A stretch of DNA of 64,000 nt from Aminobacter carboxidus (GTDB lineage Bacteria; Pseudomonadota; Alphaproteobacteria; Rhizobiales; Rhizobiaceae), in the NCBI RefSeq assembly GCF_014863355.1, contig NZ_JACZEP010000006.1, positions 186,001 to 250,000 of the forward strand, written 5' to 3'. The stretch's first letter is position 1. The number at the start of each line of letters is the position of its first letter. The position numbers and the translations under genes are program-made. Of this stretch, positions 42,408 through 50,741 are shown piece after piece. Under the pieces are notes generated by a model. That model saw nothing but the letters and a program-made list of their open reading frames with translations, was not told the origin of the DNA and made no database searches.

Positions 42408-45400
42408 TCACTGCGGAATGATGTTGTTGTTGCTCGGGCGCTGCGGCTGCTGTTGCCTCTGCGGGATCAGCCCACGCAACACATCCGGGTTGATCGGCAT
42501 GATCTCGAGCGTCGGACGCTGGCGCGGGCGGCAGTTCGGATACTGGCCGACCGTGCCGCGCGGGCACTCACGCTCGATGGTCATGCACTGGCCGTTGATC
42601 AGCACCTCGCCACGGCGGCAGACGGTGTCCTGCCGGTCAGGCACGCAGCGGCCACGCACCAGCGACGTGCCTTCGGGGCACTGCGTCGTCGGCGCCTTGC
42701 GGCATGCGCCCCTGATCAACTGGGTGCCACGCGGGCAGATGCAACGGCCATCCTGCGTCCGGATCTGGCCGGGCAGCAGCGTGCACTGGCGCACCGGAGG
42801 CTGATCCTTGACGCAGCGACCGTTCCTCAACTCGGTGCCGCGCGGGCAGATGCAACGGCCATCCTGCGTCCGGATCTGGCCGGGCAGCAGCGTGCATTGG
42901 CGCACCGGGGGCTGATCCTTGACGCAGCGACCGTTCCTCAGCTCGGTGCCACGCGGGCAGATGCAGCTTCCGTCCTGCGTGCGGATCTGACCAGGCAGCA
43001 GCTTGCACTGGCGTTCAGGAGGTTGTTCCGGACGCACGCACTTGCCGTTCTTAAGGTCCGTGCCGCGCGGGCAGATGCAGCGCCCGTCATTGGTGCGGAT
43101 CTGCCCAGGCAAGAGCACGCACTGGCGCACAACCGGCGGAACCGGCGTCACCGTGCCACCACCCTGGACGCACTGGCCGTTGCGGAACGTCGTACCCTCG
43201 GGGCAGACGCAGCGGCCTGCCTGGTTGAGCACGAAGCCTTCCGAACACTGCTGCTTTTCCTCATGGTCGATCAGGAAGCGGTGGCAGGCATAGGGGCTGC
43301 CGCCAACACCACCCGGAACCGCAGTAGCGCCAGCCAGATCGAGCCCGCGAACCGGCGTGTCCGGCGGAAGCACGGCAACGCAGTTCTGGGCCGGCACCGG
43401 CCGGGGAAGATTGGCGAGACGGCCGTCGTTAGGGATCACCACCGTCACCCTGTGGACGCGGCTTTCGCCAGCGCCAAGGCTGATGTTGGTGACGCAGGAC
43501 AGCGGCAGAGTCGCCGGTTCAGGCGAACAGCCGAAGGGCGGCTCGATCGAGCTGATCGCAACGCCATCCAGCCGGCCGAGGCCATCCACGCCGATCGCAT
43601 CGCCGATACGGACCGAGCCATTGAACGGGCCGGTGCCACTGTTGGTGATGGTGATCTCGAACGTGCAGGGCTGGCCGGTCTCGCACTGGCGGTCGCCAGT
43701 CTTGGCAACCGTCAGGCGTGGCCGTCCCGGGTGCGGGATGCGCATCGTGGCGCAGGCCTTGTTATTGGCCAGCACCGTCTCGCCGGGGATCGCCCGGACC
43801 TCGCCGCAGTTGCGGATCATGTCGGACTGGTAGTCCGCCGGCACGATGGCAACGACGGAAAGCGGCACCGACGCACCCGGCACCAGTGCTACTCCAGGAT
43901 GGTCGCAGCGGAACTGACCGGGACCGGCCGGACCGCAAGCCCAGGGCGGGCTCGGGCCGAAAGTCGAGGACGACGGCGCTCCCGTGGGATAGTCGTCGAT
44001 GACGGTCAGCGGGCCGACATAGTTTTGCGTGCCGTTGTTGTAGACCCGGATCAGGAAGCTGCAGACGCCAACGGCGCTGCAGGAAGCCGAACGCGGGTCC
44101 TTGGTGATGCGCAGGTCGACCTTCTTTTCCACCGGCGGACGGCAATCGGGATCGCCGCGCTTGCAGATCGGAATGGTGGCGCACGCCTTGTCGTTGTCGG
44201 TACGGCCGAACACCTCGGGCTTTTCGCTCGCCGTGTAGTCGTACTCGGCGCAGTTGCGGATGAAGCGTGCCTCCCAGCCGGGTCCGGGCTTGAAGCCGAT
44301 CTTGAGATCGACAAACTCGCCGGGATTGAGCGTGGTGGCAGGATGCTCGCAGCTCATAGGGCTGGTTGCCGGCAGACAGGTCCAGGGCGCGTTGGGCCCG
44401 GAATCTATCGTTGCGTTGCCGGGCAAGGTCACCTCGTCGAGCACGATCTTGCCGTTATAGGGGCCGTCGCCGACATTGCTGACGCGGATGGTGAAGTTGC
44501 AACCGCCTTCCAGCGTGCAACGGGCGACGTCGGCACGCTTCTCCACCTTGATGTCCGGTTCCTTGTCGGGCGGGCACCTGAGGTCGGGCGGAATGACGAT
44601 GTCGACCGTCTGGGTGCAGCACAGGCCGACGCCCTCTTCCGGTCCGGCATAGGTCTCGATGCCGGTGACGATCAGATGGACGACGTCGCCGGGGCCCGCG
44701 CCCTCGATCTCCCAGTGCAGCACGCCGCCGCCGGGCGGAACGAGTTGCAGCGGCGGATCGATGGTGATGCCGGGCGTGGTGGTGCGAAGCTGCACCCAGC
44801 GGCCGGCCATCTCGGGCCCGACGGGCATGTTGTAGATGTAGGCGCCGCCGCCGGGCACGCAGTCGACATCGCCACGTTCGACTTTGAAGCACGGCTCGCT
44901 GCCCGGAGGTGGTGGCGGAGGCGGCTCGCAGTCGGTCACGTCGATGCGGATCTGGGTCTTTTCGCCGGTGCGGAAATCGCCGTCGTCAGGCTTGGACGGA
45001 TCGTGCGAGGGAATCTCGAGCGAGCCGGGACCTGCCGACAACTTGACGAAGCCCTGGTTGTCGACGACCGCGGGTGCCGGGAAGGCAGCGTGGTCGATGA
45101 GGGCGGTGATGCGGATGTCGATGTAGCGCTCGTTGGGTGCGCCAGCACCGTCGAGATCGGTCGCCGACAGTCGGAAGTCGGAAATGCCAGCGGTGTCGTT
45201 GGGGTTCGCCGTGGTACCGATGGCGGCTGCCGGCAGCGGACCGCCGACGGCATCAGTGCCATCGCCGGATGCCTGGACATTGACGATCGTCAGGCCTGCG
45301 GCGACCTGGTCGCGGAAATCCATCCGCAACGTCTTGAGGCCGTTGGCGAAGGCCGGATCGAAGAACTTCTCCGGATTGCCGCGGGCACCGAAGCGCAGGT

Positions 45401-45683
45401 TGTAGACGACATAGTCGCAATTGCGCTGGGCACCCTTCTTGGTGAAGAACGGCACGACGTCGTCATGGCCGGGATGCGGGATGACGCGGTCGAGCCTCAG
45501 TTCAGGCACGACCTCGGGCAACGGCTGGGCTGTTGCCGGCGACAGGGGCATGGCGGCGAGCGCGATCCCTGCCGCCATCAGCCAGCGCGCGCCGCGCCTG
45601 GCGAATGACAGGGGTTTCATGATCGTCTCCATGACGGTTGGGTTGCTCTGCGTGGCGAGCGGGGCGGAAGCGTGGATGTTCAT
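42408..45683 (-). CDS. Large secreted protein with DUF11-like domains and C-terminal Cys-rich tandem repeats
   Basis: About 1091 residues. ATG 45683 is chosen because GAGGGAGGGAGAG lies directly upstream; a signal peptide follows after a 25-residue leader (LMAAGIALAAMPLSPATAQ). Order: unique N-domain (about 55-260), a Cys domain (about 265-370) that is also at the C-terminus of the upstream gene product, then three DUF11-like beta domains of about 130 residues each (IKVEKRADVARCTLEGGC, LRITKDPRSASCSAVGVC, LTVAKTGDRQCETGQPC), then from about 807 five CxCPxGT...GxCV repeats and a Pro/Gln/Asn-rich tail. No LPxTG or membrane anchor. Role unknown: surface adhesion or matrix is a reasonable guess. 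Co-transcribed with the upstream gene (11-bp gap). Confidence 0.85.
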   Translation of the reverse strand: MNIHASAPLATQSNPTVMETIMKPLSFARRGARWLMAAGIALAAMPLSPATAQPLPEVVPELRLDRVIPHPGHDDVVPFFTKKGAQRNCDYVVYNLRFGARGNPEKFFDPAFANGLKTLRMDFRDQVAAGLTIVNVQASGDGTDAVGGPLPAAAIGTTANPNDTAGISDFRLSATDLDGAGAPNERYIDIRITALIDHAAFPAPAVVDNQGFVKLSAGPGSLEIPSHDPSKPDDGDFRTGEKTQIRIDVTDCEPPPPPPPGSEPCFKVERGDVDCVPGGGAYIYNMPVGPEMAGRWVQLRTTTPGITIDPPLQLVPPGGGVLHWEIEGAGPGDVVHLIVTGIETYAGPEEGVGLCCTQTVDIVIPPDLRCPPDKEPDIKVEKRADVARCTLEGGCNFTIRVSNVGDGPYNGKIVLDEVTLPGNATIDSGPNAPWTCLPATSPMSCEHPATTLNPGEFVDLKIGFKPGPGWEARFIRNCAEYDYTASEKPEVFGRTDNDKACATIPICKRGDPDCRPPVEKKVDLRITKDPRSASCSAVGVCSFLIRVYNNGTQNYVGPLTVIDDYPTGAPSSSTFGPSPPWACGPAGPGQFRCDHPGVALVPGASVPLSVVAIVPADYQSDMIRNCGEVRAIPGETVLANNKACATMRIPHPGRPRLTVAKTGDRQCETGQPCTFEITITNSGTGPFNGSVRIGDAIGVDGLGRLDGVAISSIEPPFGCSPEPATLPLSCVTNISLGAGESRVHRVTVVIPNDGRLANLPRPVPAQNCVAVLPPDTPVRGLDLAGATAVPGGVGGSPYACHRFLIDHEEKQQCSEGFVLNQAGRCVCPEGTTFRNGQCVQGGGTVTPVPPVVRQCVLLPGQIRTNDGRCICPRGTDLKNGKCVRPEQPPERQCKLLPGQIRTQDGSCICPRGTELRNGRCVKDQPPVRQCTLLPGQIRTQDGRCICPRGTELRNGRCVKDQPPVRQCTLLPGQIRTQDGRCICPRGTQLIRGACRKAPTTQCPEGTSLVRGRCVPDRQDTVCRRGEVLINGQCMTIERECPRGTVGQYPNCRPRQRPTLEIMPINPDVLRGLIPQRQQQPQRPSNNNIIPQ
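42733..43200 (-). repeat. Tandem 111-bp coding repeats (Cys-rich 37-residue units)
   Basis: GGGCAGATGCA-starting units recur at 42733, 42844, 42955 and 43069 (spacings 111, 111, 114), with a degenerate member at about 43201. Each codes for LLPGQIRTQDGRCICPRGTE followed by LRNGRCVKDQPPVRQC. Neighbouring units differ at only a few bases, a sign of recent duplication or gene conversion. In-frame spacing shows selection on the protein. Confidence 0.9.
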
Positions 45684-45694
45684 CTCTCCCTCCC

Positions 45695-47680
45695 TCACGG
45701 TTCGCAGCTGACTTGGGGCGTGGCAAGCGGCACCACTACTTTGCAGCACGGGTAGTAGCCGCCCTTGTCGGCGTCGGACTGCTTGTAGAAACACAGGCCG
45801 ACATTGACGGTGTCGCCGGGGAAGTGGCCGGTCACCCCGATGGTGAACGGCGCACCCGCCGGCTTGCTCTGCTGAAGCGGTGAAATGCCAACGCCCGGCG
45901 TCCTGGAATCGGCCTTGACGGAATCGCCGCCAATGCCTGCAACGTCACGGACATAGAGATCGGCCTCGAGCCCGGCCGGGGTGCAGAAGTACTCGACCGC
46001 CTCGATGTCGAGGCAGGGCGGAATGTTGCCGGGCGGCGGGAAATCCGGCGGCCACAGCGGCGTCGGATAGTCGCCCGGATAGGGGATCTGCTCGTAATAG
46101 CCGGCGCGGCCTTCGCAAGGACGCCAGATCTCGACGTCGCCGACATGGCCCTCGACCTCAGGGTCTTCATAAAAGCTGTCGAAGTCGACGAACCACGAGC
46201 CGAAAGGCGGAACGTTCGCCGGCTTGACCAGCGAGGTCGAGGTGATCTGCACCCCATGGACGGCGAGCGGGCCACCCGCGGCAAGCTGCTCGGCCAGCGC
46301 CGGGTTGTCCCTCAGCTTGTCGCCTGTCTTGACGATGGTGTCGGTGCAGGCATTGGGGTTGATGAAGCCCTGTGCGTCATAGCCATATTGCAGGTCGATG
46401 CCACCAGCCGACTGGCGATTGGCTTCGGGGAAGCCGACGGCATATTCCTGCGGCACCGGCACCCAGATGCTTTCCGTCGCCGGATCATCGGGACTTTCGC
46501 GCCAGTAGCGGATGACCTCGCCATCGCCTGTATCGGCAAACTGGCTGTAGTCGTAGCGGTTCTCGATCTCTCCGCGCTGGGCCAGATACATGAAGCCCTT
46601 GTTGTCGAAGGCAATATCGGTGACCGGCAGGTCCTTGTCGGCCTCGACCGTCAGCTCCCAGCGCGGGTCGCCGGCGAATTTGCCGTCACGAGCGATGCCG
46701 ACCGACCAGATCTCGGCCTTGTCGCCGACCGCGTAGTAGACGCGGCCGCCGTGGAAGGCTGTGCCCCAGACACGGCGTTCGTCCTGAGTGTAGCCCCAGG
46801 TGCCAGGGTCGTCGCTGTCGAAGGCGGCACCGGCGATGTCCATGACAGCGCCGTCGTCGGCAGTTGGCGCCAAGCCGCGCACCGGCCGCCCTGTGACACC
46901 GTGATCGAAGGTGTCGATCAAAGCGCCCGTGGCGTCGATGCGATGGATCAGGCCGGTGTCGAGATCGGAGGCGAAGAACTGGCGATGCGCCTTGTCGAAG
47001 GCGACGTCGCCAATGCCGGGACCACTGTTGGTGTCGATGTCGGCGAACTTGCTGACGGCACCGGAGATGCCGTCGATCCGCCAGATCGTGCCGGGACCGC
47101 CGCCATTTTCCTCGCCGAACTGGCCGGCCATGAAGGTGGCGCCGGCCTTGCCGCGACGCTCACGCTCGGGACGTCCATCGTCGTCGGCATCAGGCGTGAC
47201 GATGCGGATGCCGTGCAGCGAGGTCGCGCCCGCGTAGAGATCGGGCACATCAGAGGGCGTACCGTCGCGGACGCCGTCGTCATAGGTCAGCGCGAAGACC
47301 TGGCCGATCTGGCTGGCCAGGACCTCGAAGGGCAACGGCGTGTTGACGAGCTGGCCGGTCGGCGGACCACCGAGGGCCGAAACGTCAAAAACGCGCAAAG
47401 TTGCGCGCTCGGTGTCGATGAAGGTTTCGTCGACCGGATCGACCCAGGGCACCAGGCCCTCGTCTATGCCGGGGATGATGGTGCCGGAAAAGCCGGTGAC
47501 CGCCATCGATCCGGGATTGATGATCTGGGTTTCCTGGGCTTGTGCCGGCGGTGCGAGCCAGGGACTTGCGGCAAGCGCCAGTGCCATCATGCCGGCGTTG
47601 AGCGCGAGTGCTCTCAGGCGGGCGCCTGACGGTTCGGCTGGTTGCGCGAGCGCACCGGAACCACCACGAAAGCACGGCAT
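45695..47680 (-). CDS. Secreted beta-propeller-like protein with C-terminal Cys domain
   Basis: About 661 residues. ATG 47680 with GGGAGAGG is preferred; the frame open to 47983 has no sign of being coding. A signal peptide (ALALNAGMMALALAASPWL, cleavage near PAQAQ, about residue 47) is followed by repeated propeller-type blades: FALTYDDGVRDG, GTIWRIDGISGAVSKFADID, RQFFASDLDTGLIHRIDATG, DIAFDNKGFMYLAQRGEIEN. The last 106 residues (45698-46015) match in spacing a domain of the next gene product, with TPGVGISP, HFPGDTVNVGL and PCCKVVVP. First gene of a two-gene operon. I do not recognise a family function; the two proteins may bind each other through the shared domain. Confidence 0.82.
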   Translation of the reverse strand: MPCFRGGSGALAQPAEPSGARLRALALNAGMMALALAASPWLAPPAQAQETQIINPGSMAVTGFSGTIIPGIDEGLVPWVDPVDETFIDTERATLRVFDVSALGGPPTGQLVNTPLPFEVLASQIGQVFALTYDDGVRDGTPSDVPDLYAGATSLHGIRIVTPDADDDGRPERERRGKAGATFMAGQFGEENGGGPGTIWRIDGISGAVSKFADIDTNSGPGIGDVAFDKAHRQFFASDLDTGLIHRIDATGALIDTFDHGVTGRPVRGLAPTADDGAVMDIAGAAFDSDDPGTWGYTQDERRVWGTAFHGGRVYYAVGDKAEIWSVGIARDGKFAGDPRWELTVEADKDLPVTDIAFDNKGFMYLAQRGEIENRYDYSQFADTGDGEVIRYWRESPDDPATESIWVPVPQEYAVGFPEANRQSAGGIDLQYGYDAQGFINPNACTDTIVKTGDKLRDNPALAEQLAAGGPLAVHGVQITSTSLVKPANVPPFGSWFVDFDSFYEDPEVEGHVGDVEIWRPCEGRAGYYEQIPYPGDYPTPLWPPDFPPPGNIPPCLDIEAVEYFCTPAGLEADLYVRDVAGIGGDSVKADSRTPGVGISPLQQSKPAGAPFTIGVTGHFPGDTVNVGLCFYKQSDADKGGYYPCCKVVVPLATPQVSCEP

Positions 47681-48133
47681 GACACCTCTCCCGAGTTGTG
47701 TGGAAGAAGGTGCTGGAGCGCAAGCAAGAGCAAAGCGCTGATACCCGGCACTTTCCTCCCTTGCATTCCTGCTATTGTCCCTCGGCGCGACGATACGCCG
47801 GGGCTTACCCAGGGTCAATGCAACAAGCCCGAAGCCCAACGCGCCCACCCTCTCTCTGAGGCGGTGGTCGCGCCGTGCTCCGGGTGCTCGCGGTGACCCG
47901 CAACACCTGGTGTTTGTGGTCATTGGGTTTTTCCTTTGCTGACACCGCGCTATGCGGGGCCTGGACGTTGGTCGCTCCGACACGGGGAAAGGTTCACCAC
48001 GGCGGGCATCTCGGCGGCCGCACCCCGAAACGCGCCGTGGTGTCGAAAATCCCGTGAAAATGCCAATTGAAATCGATTACATTTTCGGCTTATGATCCCC
48101 TGCAGTAGTTTTTCTGTGCATCGGGAGGAGTTC
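47681..48133. other. 453-bp divergent regulatory region between secreted-protein and sugar-importer operons
   Basis: No gene supported. It has the ribosome site of the minus-strand gene, an inverted repeat CACCACGGCG (47995-48004) / CGCCGTGGTG (48033-48042) with a 28-nt loop, and the near-palindromic LacI-type operator at 48068-48081. An open frame 47875-48057 lacks a ribosome site and family features. The inverted repeat may be part of an untranslated leader. Confidence 0.6.
48068..48081. promoter_or_regulatory. LacI-type operator upstream of the ribose-type operon
   Basis: TGAAATCGATTACA is a CG-centred palindrome with one mismatch, as bound by LacI/GalR proteins. It lies 53-66 bp before the binding-protein ATG; a LacI-family regulator is the fifth gene of the operon (52710). 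Confidence 0.65.
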
Positions 48134-49159
48134 ATGAGGAAATTTTCAGTACTGGCGCTCACCACCGTCGCGGCGCTGGCCGTGTCCGCGTTCTCGACCC
48201 AGGCGGCCGACTACAAGATCGGCCTGTCCAATGGCTGGGTCGGCTCGGAATGGCGCACGCAAATGATCGAAGAGGCCCAGGCAGCGGCAGCCGCCTGGAA
48301 GGAAAAGGGCGTCAATGTCGAGGTCGTGGTGCAGAGCGCCAATGTCGACGTGCCCGGCCAGATCGCGCATGTCCGCAACTTCATCAGCGAGGGCGTCAAC
48401 GCCATCATCATCAACCCGAACAGCCCGACGGCGTTCGATCCGGTCTTCGCCCAGGCCAAGGAAGCCGGCATCCTGGTGATCTCGACCGACGCCGAAGTGT
48501 CGTCGCCTGACGCCACCTATGTCGGCATCGACCAGAAGGCATGGGGTGCGGCAGGCGCCAAGTGGCTCGCCGAAACGCTCGGCGGCAAGGGCAATGTCGT
48601 TGCCATCAACGGCGTCGCCGGCCACCCGGCCAACGAGATGCGCGTCGCCGGCTACAAGGAAGTGTTCGGCCAGTATCCCGACATCAAGATCGTCAACGAA
48701 GTGAATGCCAACTGGGATCAGGCCCAGGGCCAGCAGGCGATGCAGAACCTGCTCGCCACTTACCCCGACATCAACGGCGTGTGGGTACAGGACGGCATGG
48801 CGGCGGGCGCCTGGAAGTCGATCATCGACGCCAAGAAGGAATCGTCGATCGCCGCCACCGGCGAGATCCGAAAGGACTTCATCGACATCTGGACCAAGGA
48901 CAAGCTGAACTCCGGTGCCTCGGTGAACCCGCCCGGCGTCATGGCTTCGGCACTCAACGTTGCCGTGCTGATGCTGCAGGGCAAGGAACTGAAGGAGCCG
49001 GCAACGGCTGGCCAGTACAAGAACGCCATGTACCTGCCGATCCCCTTCATCGACAGCAAGAACCTCGCTGACGCAGCCAAGGCCGTCAACGGCAAGCCTG
49101 GCTACTACTCGTACACCAGCCAGCTTTCGATCGCTGACGCCGAGGCGCTGTTCAAGTAA
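48134..49159 (+). CDS. Ribose-type sugar ABC transporter substrate-binding protein
   Basis: A 341-residue periplasmic protein of the RbsB-like class (type I fold). ATG 48134 has GGGAGGAG; an upstream ATG at 48092 is rejected. Signal peptide LALTTVAALAVSAFSTQA, then mature DYKIGLSNGWVGSEWRTQMI. Conserved hinge stretches IINPNSPTAFDPVFAQAKEA near 97 and VISTDAEVSSPDATYVGIDQ near 118, GQYPDIKIVNEVNANWDQAQ near 188. First of six genes. Ligand uncertain: a pentose, hexose, or inositol-like cyclitol, given the dehydrogenase at the end of the operon. Confidence 0.93.
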   Translation: MRKFSVLALTTVAALAVSAFSTQAADYKIGLSNGWVGSEWRTQMIEEAQAAAAAWKEKGVNVEVVVQSANVDVPGQIAHVRNFISEGVNAIIINPNSPTAFDPVFAQAKEAGILVISTDAEVSSPDATYVGIDQKAWGAAGAKWLAETLGGKGNVVAINGVAGHPANEMRVAGYKEVFGQYPDIKIVNEVNANWDQAQGQQAMQNLLATYPDINGVWVQDGMAAGAWKSIIDAKKESSIAATGEIRKDFIDIWTKDKLNSGASVNPPGVMASALNVAVLMLQGKELKEPATAGQYKNAMYLPIPFIDSKNLADAAKAVNGKPGYYSYTSQLSIADAEALFK

Positions 49160-49241
49160 GCTTCCTCCCAAGACGGGGACGCGGCACCTGCCCAGCAGGC
49201 CCGCGTCCCCGCGACCGACGAAGCTCCGGGAAGCCACCACC

Positions 49242-50741
49242 ATGTCGAAACTCATCATGCGCGGCGTAAGCAAGGCTTACGGCGCCACCCTTGCCTTGCG
49301 CCGCGGCGACCTCACCGTCGAAGCCGGCGAAGTGCATGTGCTGATCGGCTCGAACGGTTCGGGCAAGAGCACCTTGTGCAAGGTGCTGGCCGGCAGTGTG
49401 CGCCCAGACAACGGCGAAATCCTCATCGACGGCAAGCCGGTCACCATCAGCGGCCCGCATGCGGCACGCGCATCCGGCATCGGCATCTTCTACCAGGAGC
49501 TTAGCCTCGCCGGACATCGCACGGTGGCTGAAAACATCTGCCTGCCCGACATGCCGGGCGGCATCTTCGTCGACCGCGCCGCGCTGGAGAACCGGGCACA
49601 GCGCTACATCGCCCTGTTCGACACCGTTTCCGGCGAAGGCTTTGCGGCTGAAGCAGTGGTCGAGAACCTGCGTGCCGACCAGCGCCAGCTGGTCGAAATC
49701 ATGAAGGCGCTGGCGACCGAGGCGCCGATCACCATCTTCGACGAACCGACCTCGGCGCTCGACCGAGCACAGGTCGACCGCTTCTTCGAAATCCTGCGCG
49801 ACCTGAAGGCCGAAGGACGCAGCATCATCTTCATCTCGCACCGCATGGACGAGATCTTCGCCATCGGCGACCGCGTCACCGTCATCCGCGATGGCGAGAC
49901 GGTTGGTACCGAAAACATCGCCGACACCAACCCTGGCGCGGTGATCCGGTTGATGGTCGGCGGGCAGGACGAGCTTGCGCCCGGTGCCAGTGCGCCGCCT
50001 GCCACGGCTGCGACACGCAATGGCGCGGTGCTGACCGTCGCCAACTTCTCCGGCAAGGGCTTTGCCAATGTCGGCTTCGAAGTCGCCAAGGGCGAGATCC
50101 TCGGCTTCGGCGGCCTGCATGGCCAGGGCCAGTCAGCGGTGCTGCGCGCCATCTTCGGCGCCAACCCCTCCAGCGGCGGCGCCCTTGCATTGTCCGGCTC
50201 GGCCTTCGTGCCATCCGATCCGCGCGCAGCAATCCGGCGCGGCCTGGCCTATGTCTCCGGCGACCGCAGCCGCGACGGCGTCATCTCGGGCCGGCCGATC
50301 CTCGAGAACGTGACGCCGATCCACTATCTCAAGCAGAAGCTCTTCCTCGCGCGTCCGTCAGCCCTGGCAGAACGGGTCAAGCCGGCGCTCGAGGCGCTGC
50401 ACACCAAGTTCGCCGGGCTCGGCCACCCGATCAACTCGCTGTCGGGCGGCAACCAGCAGAAGATCGTGATCGCGCGCTGGCTGATCGACCGGCCCGACGT
50501 GCTGTTGCTCGACGACCCGACCAAGGGCATCGACCTGTCGGCGAAGGCAGACCTGTTTGCGCTGATCCGCAAGCTCGCCGCCGAGGGCATGGGCATCGTG
50601 CTCTATTCCTCCGAAGACGCCGAGTTGCTCAACAATGCCGACCGCATCCTCGTCTTCAACGGCGGCCAGGTGCGGCGCGAACTCACCGGCGCGGACAGAA
50701 CGCGCTACAATCTCTACCAGGCAGCTTACGAGGCCGCGTGA
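49242..50741 (+). CDS. Sugar ABC transporter ATP-binding protein, two ATPase domains (RbsA/MglA type)
   Basis: A 499-residue double ATPase. N-domain: Walker A GSNGSGKST at 36-44, Q-loop GIFYQELSLAGHRTVAEN and Walker B ITIFDEPTSALDRAQ. C-domain (from about 260): degenerate Walker A GGLHGQGQSAVLRAIFG, a canonical signature LSGGNQQKIVIARWL near 403, and Walker B LLLDDPTKGID. This asymmetry is normal in RbsA-like proteins. The stop TGA overlaps the ATG of the first permease. Located 82 bp after the binding-protein gene. Confidence 0.94.
   Translation: MSKLIMRGVSKAYGATLALRRGDLTVEAGEVHVLIGSNGSGKSTLCKVLAGSVRPDNGEILIDGKPVTISGPHAARASGIGIFYQELSLAGHRTVAENICLPDMPGGIFVDRAALENRAQRYIALFDTVSGEGFAAEAVVENLRADQRQLVEIMKALATEAPITIFDEPTSALDRAQVDRFFEILRDLKAEGRSIIFISHRMDEIFAIGDRVTVIRDGETVGTENIADTNPGAVIRLMVGGQDELAPGASAPPATAATRNGAVLTVANFSGKGFANVGFEVAKGEILGFGGLHGQGQSAVLRAIFGANPSSGGALALSGSAFVPSDPRAAIRRGLAYVSGDRSRDGVISGRPILENVTPIHYLKQKLFLARPSALAERVKPALEALHTKFAGLGHPINSLSGGNQQKIVIARWLIDRPDVLLLDDPTKGIDLSAKADLFALIRKLAAEGMGIVLYSSEDAELLNNADRILVFNGGQVRRELTGADRTRYNLYQAAYEAA

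Noticed and set aside
42733-43200. Regular direct repeats considered as a CRISPR array
   Set aside because: Repeats are contiguous 111-bp units that keep the reading frame, with no unique spacers and no cas genes.
42384-45608. Long open frame of 1074 codons on the plus strand
   Set aside because: It is antisense to the secreted protein gene, whose signal peptide, DUF11 domains and in-frame repeats are evident; the opposite frame is rich in Arg, Ala and Asp as expected for a GC-rich shadow.
47681-47983. N-terminal extension of the propeller-like protein
   Set aside because: No ribosome site and shadow-like composition; the signal peptide begins after ATG 47680, which has GGGAGAGG.
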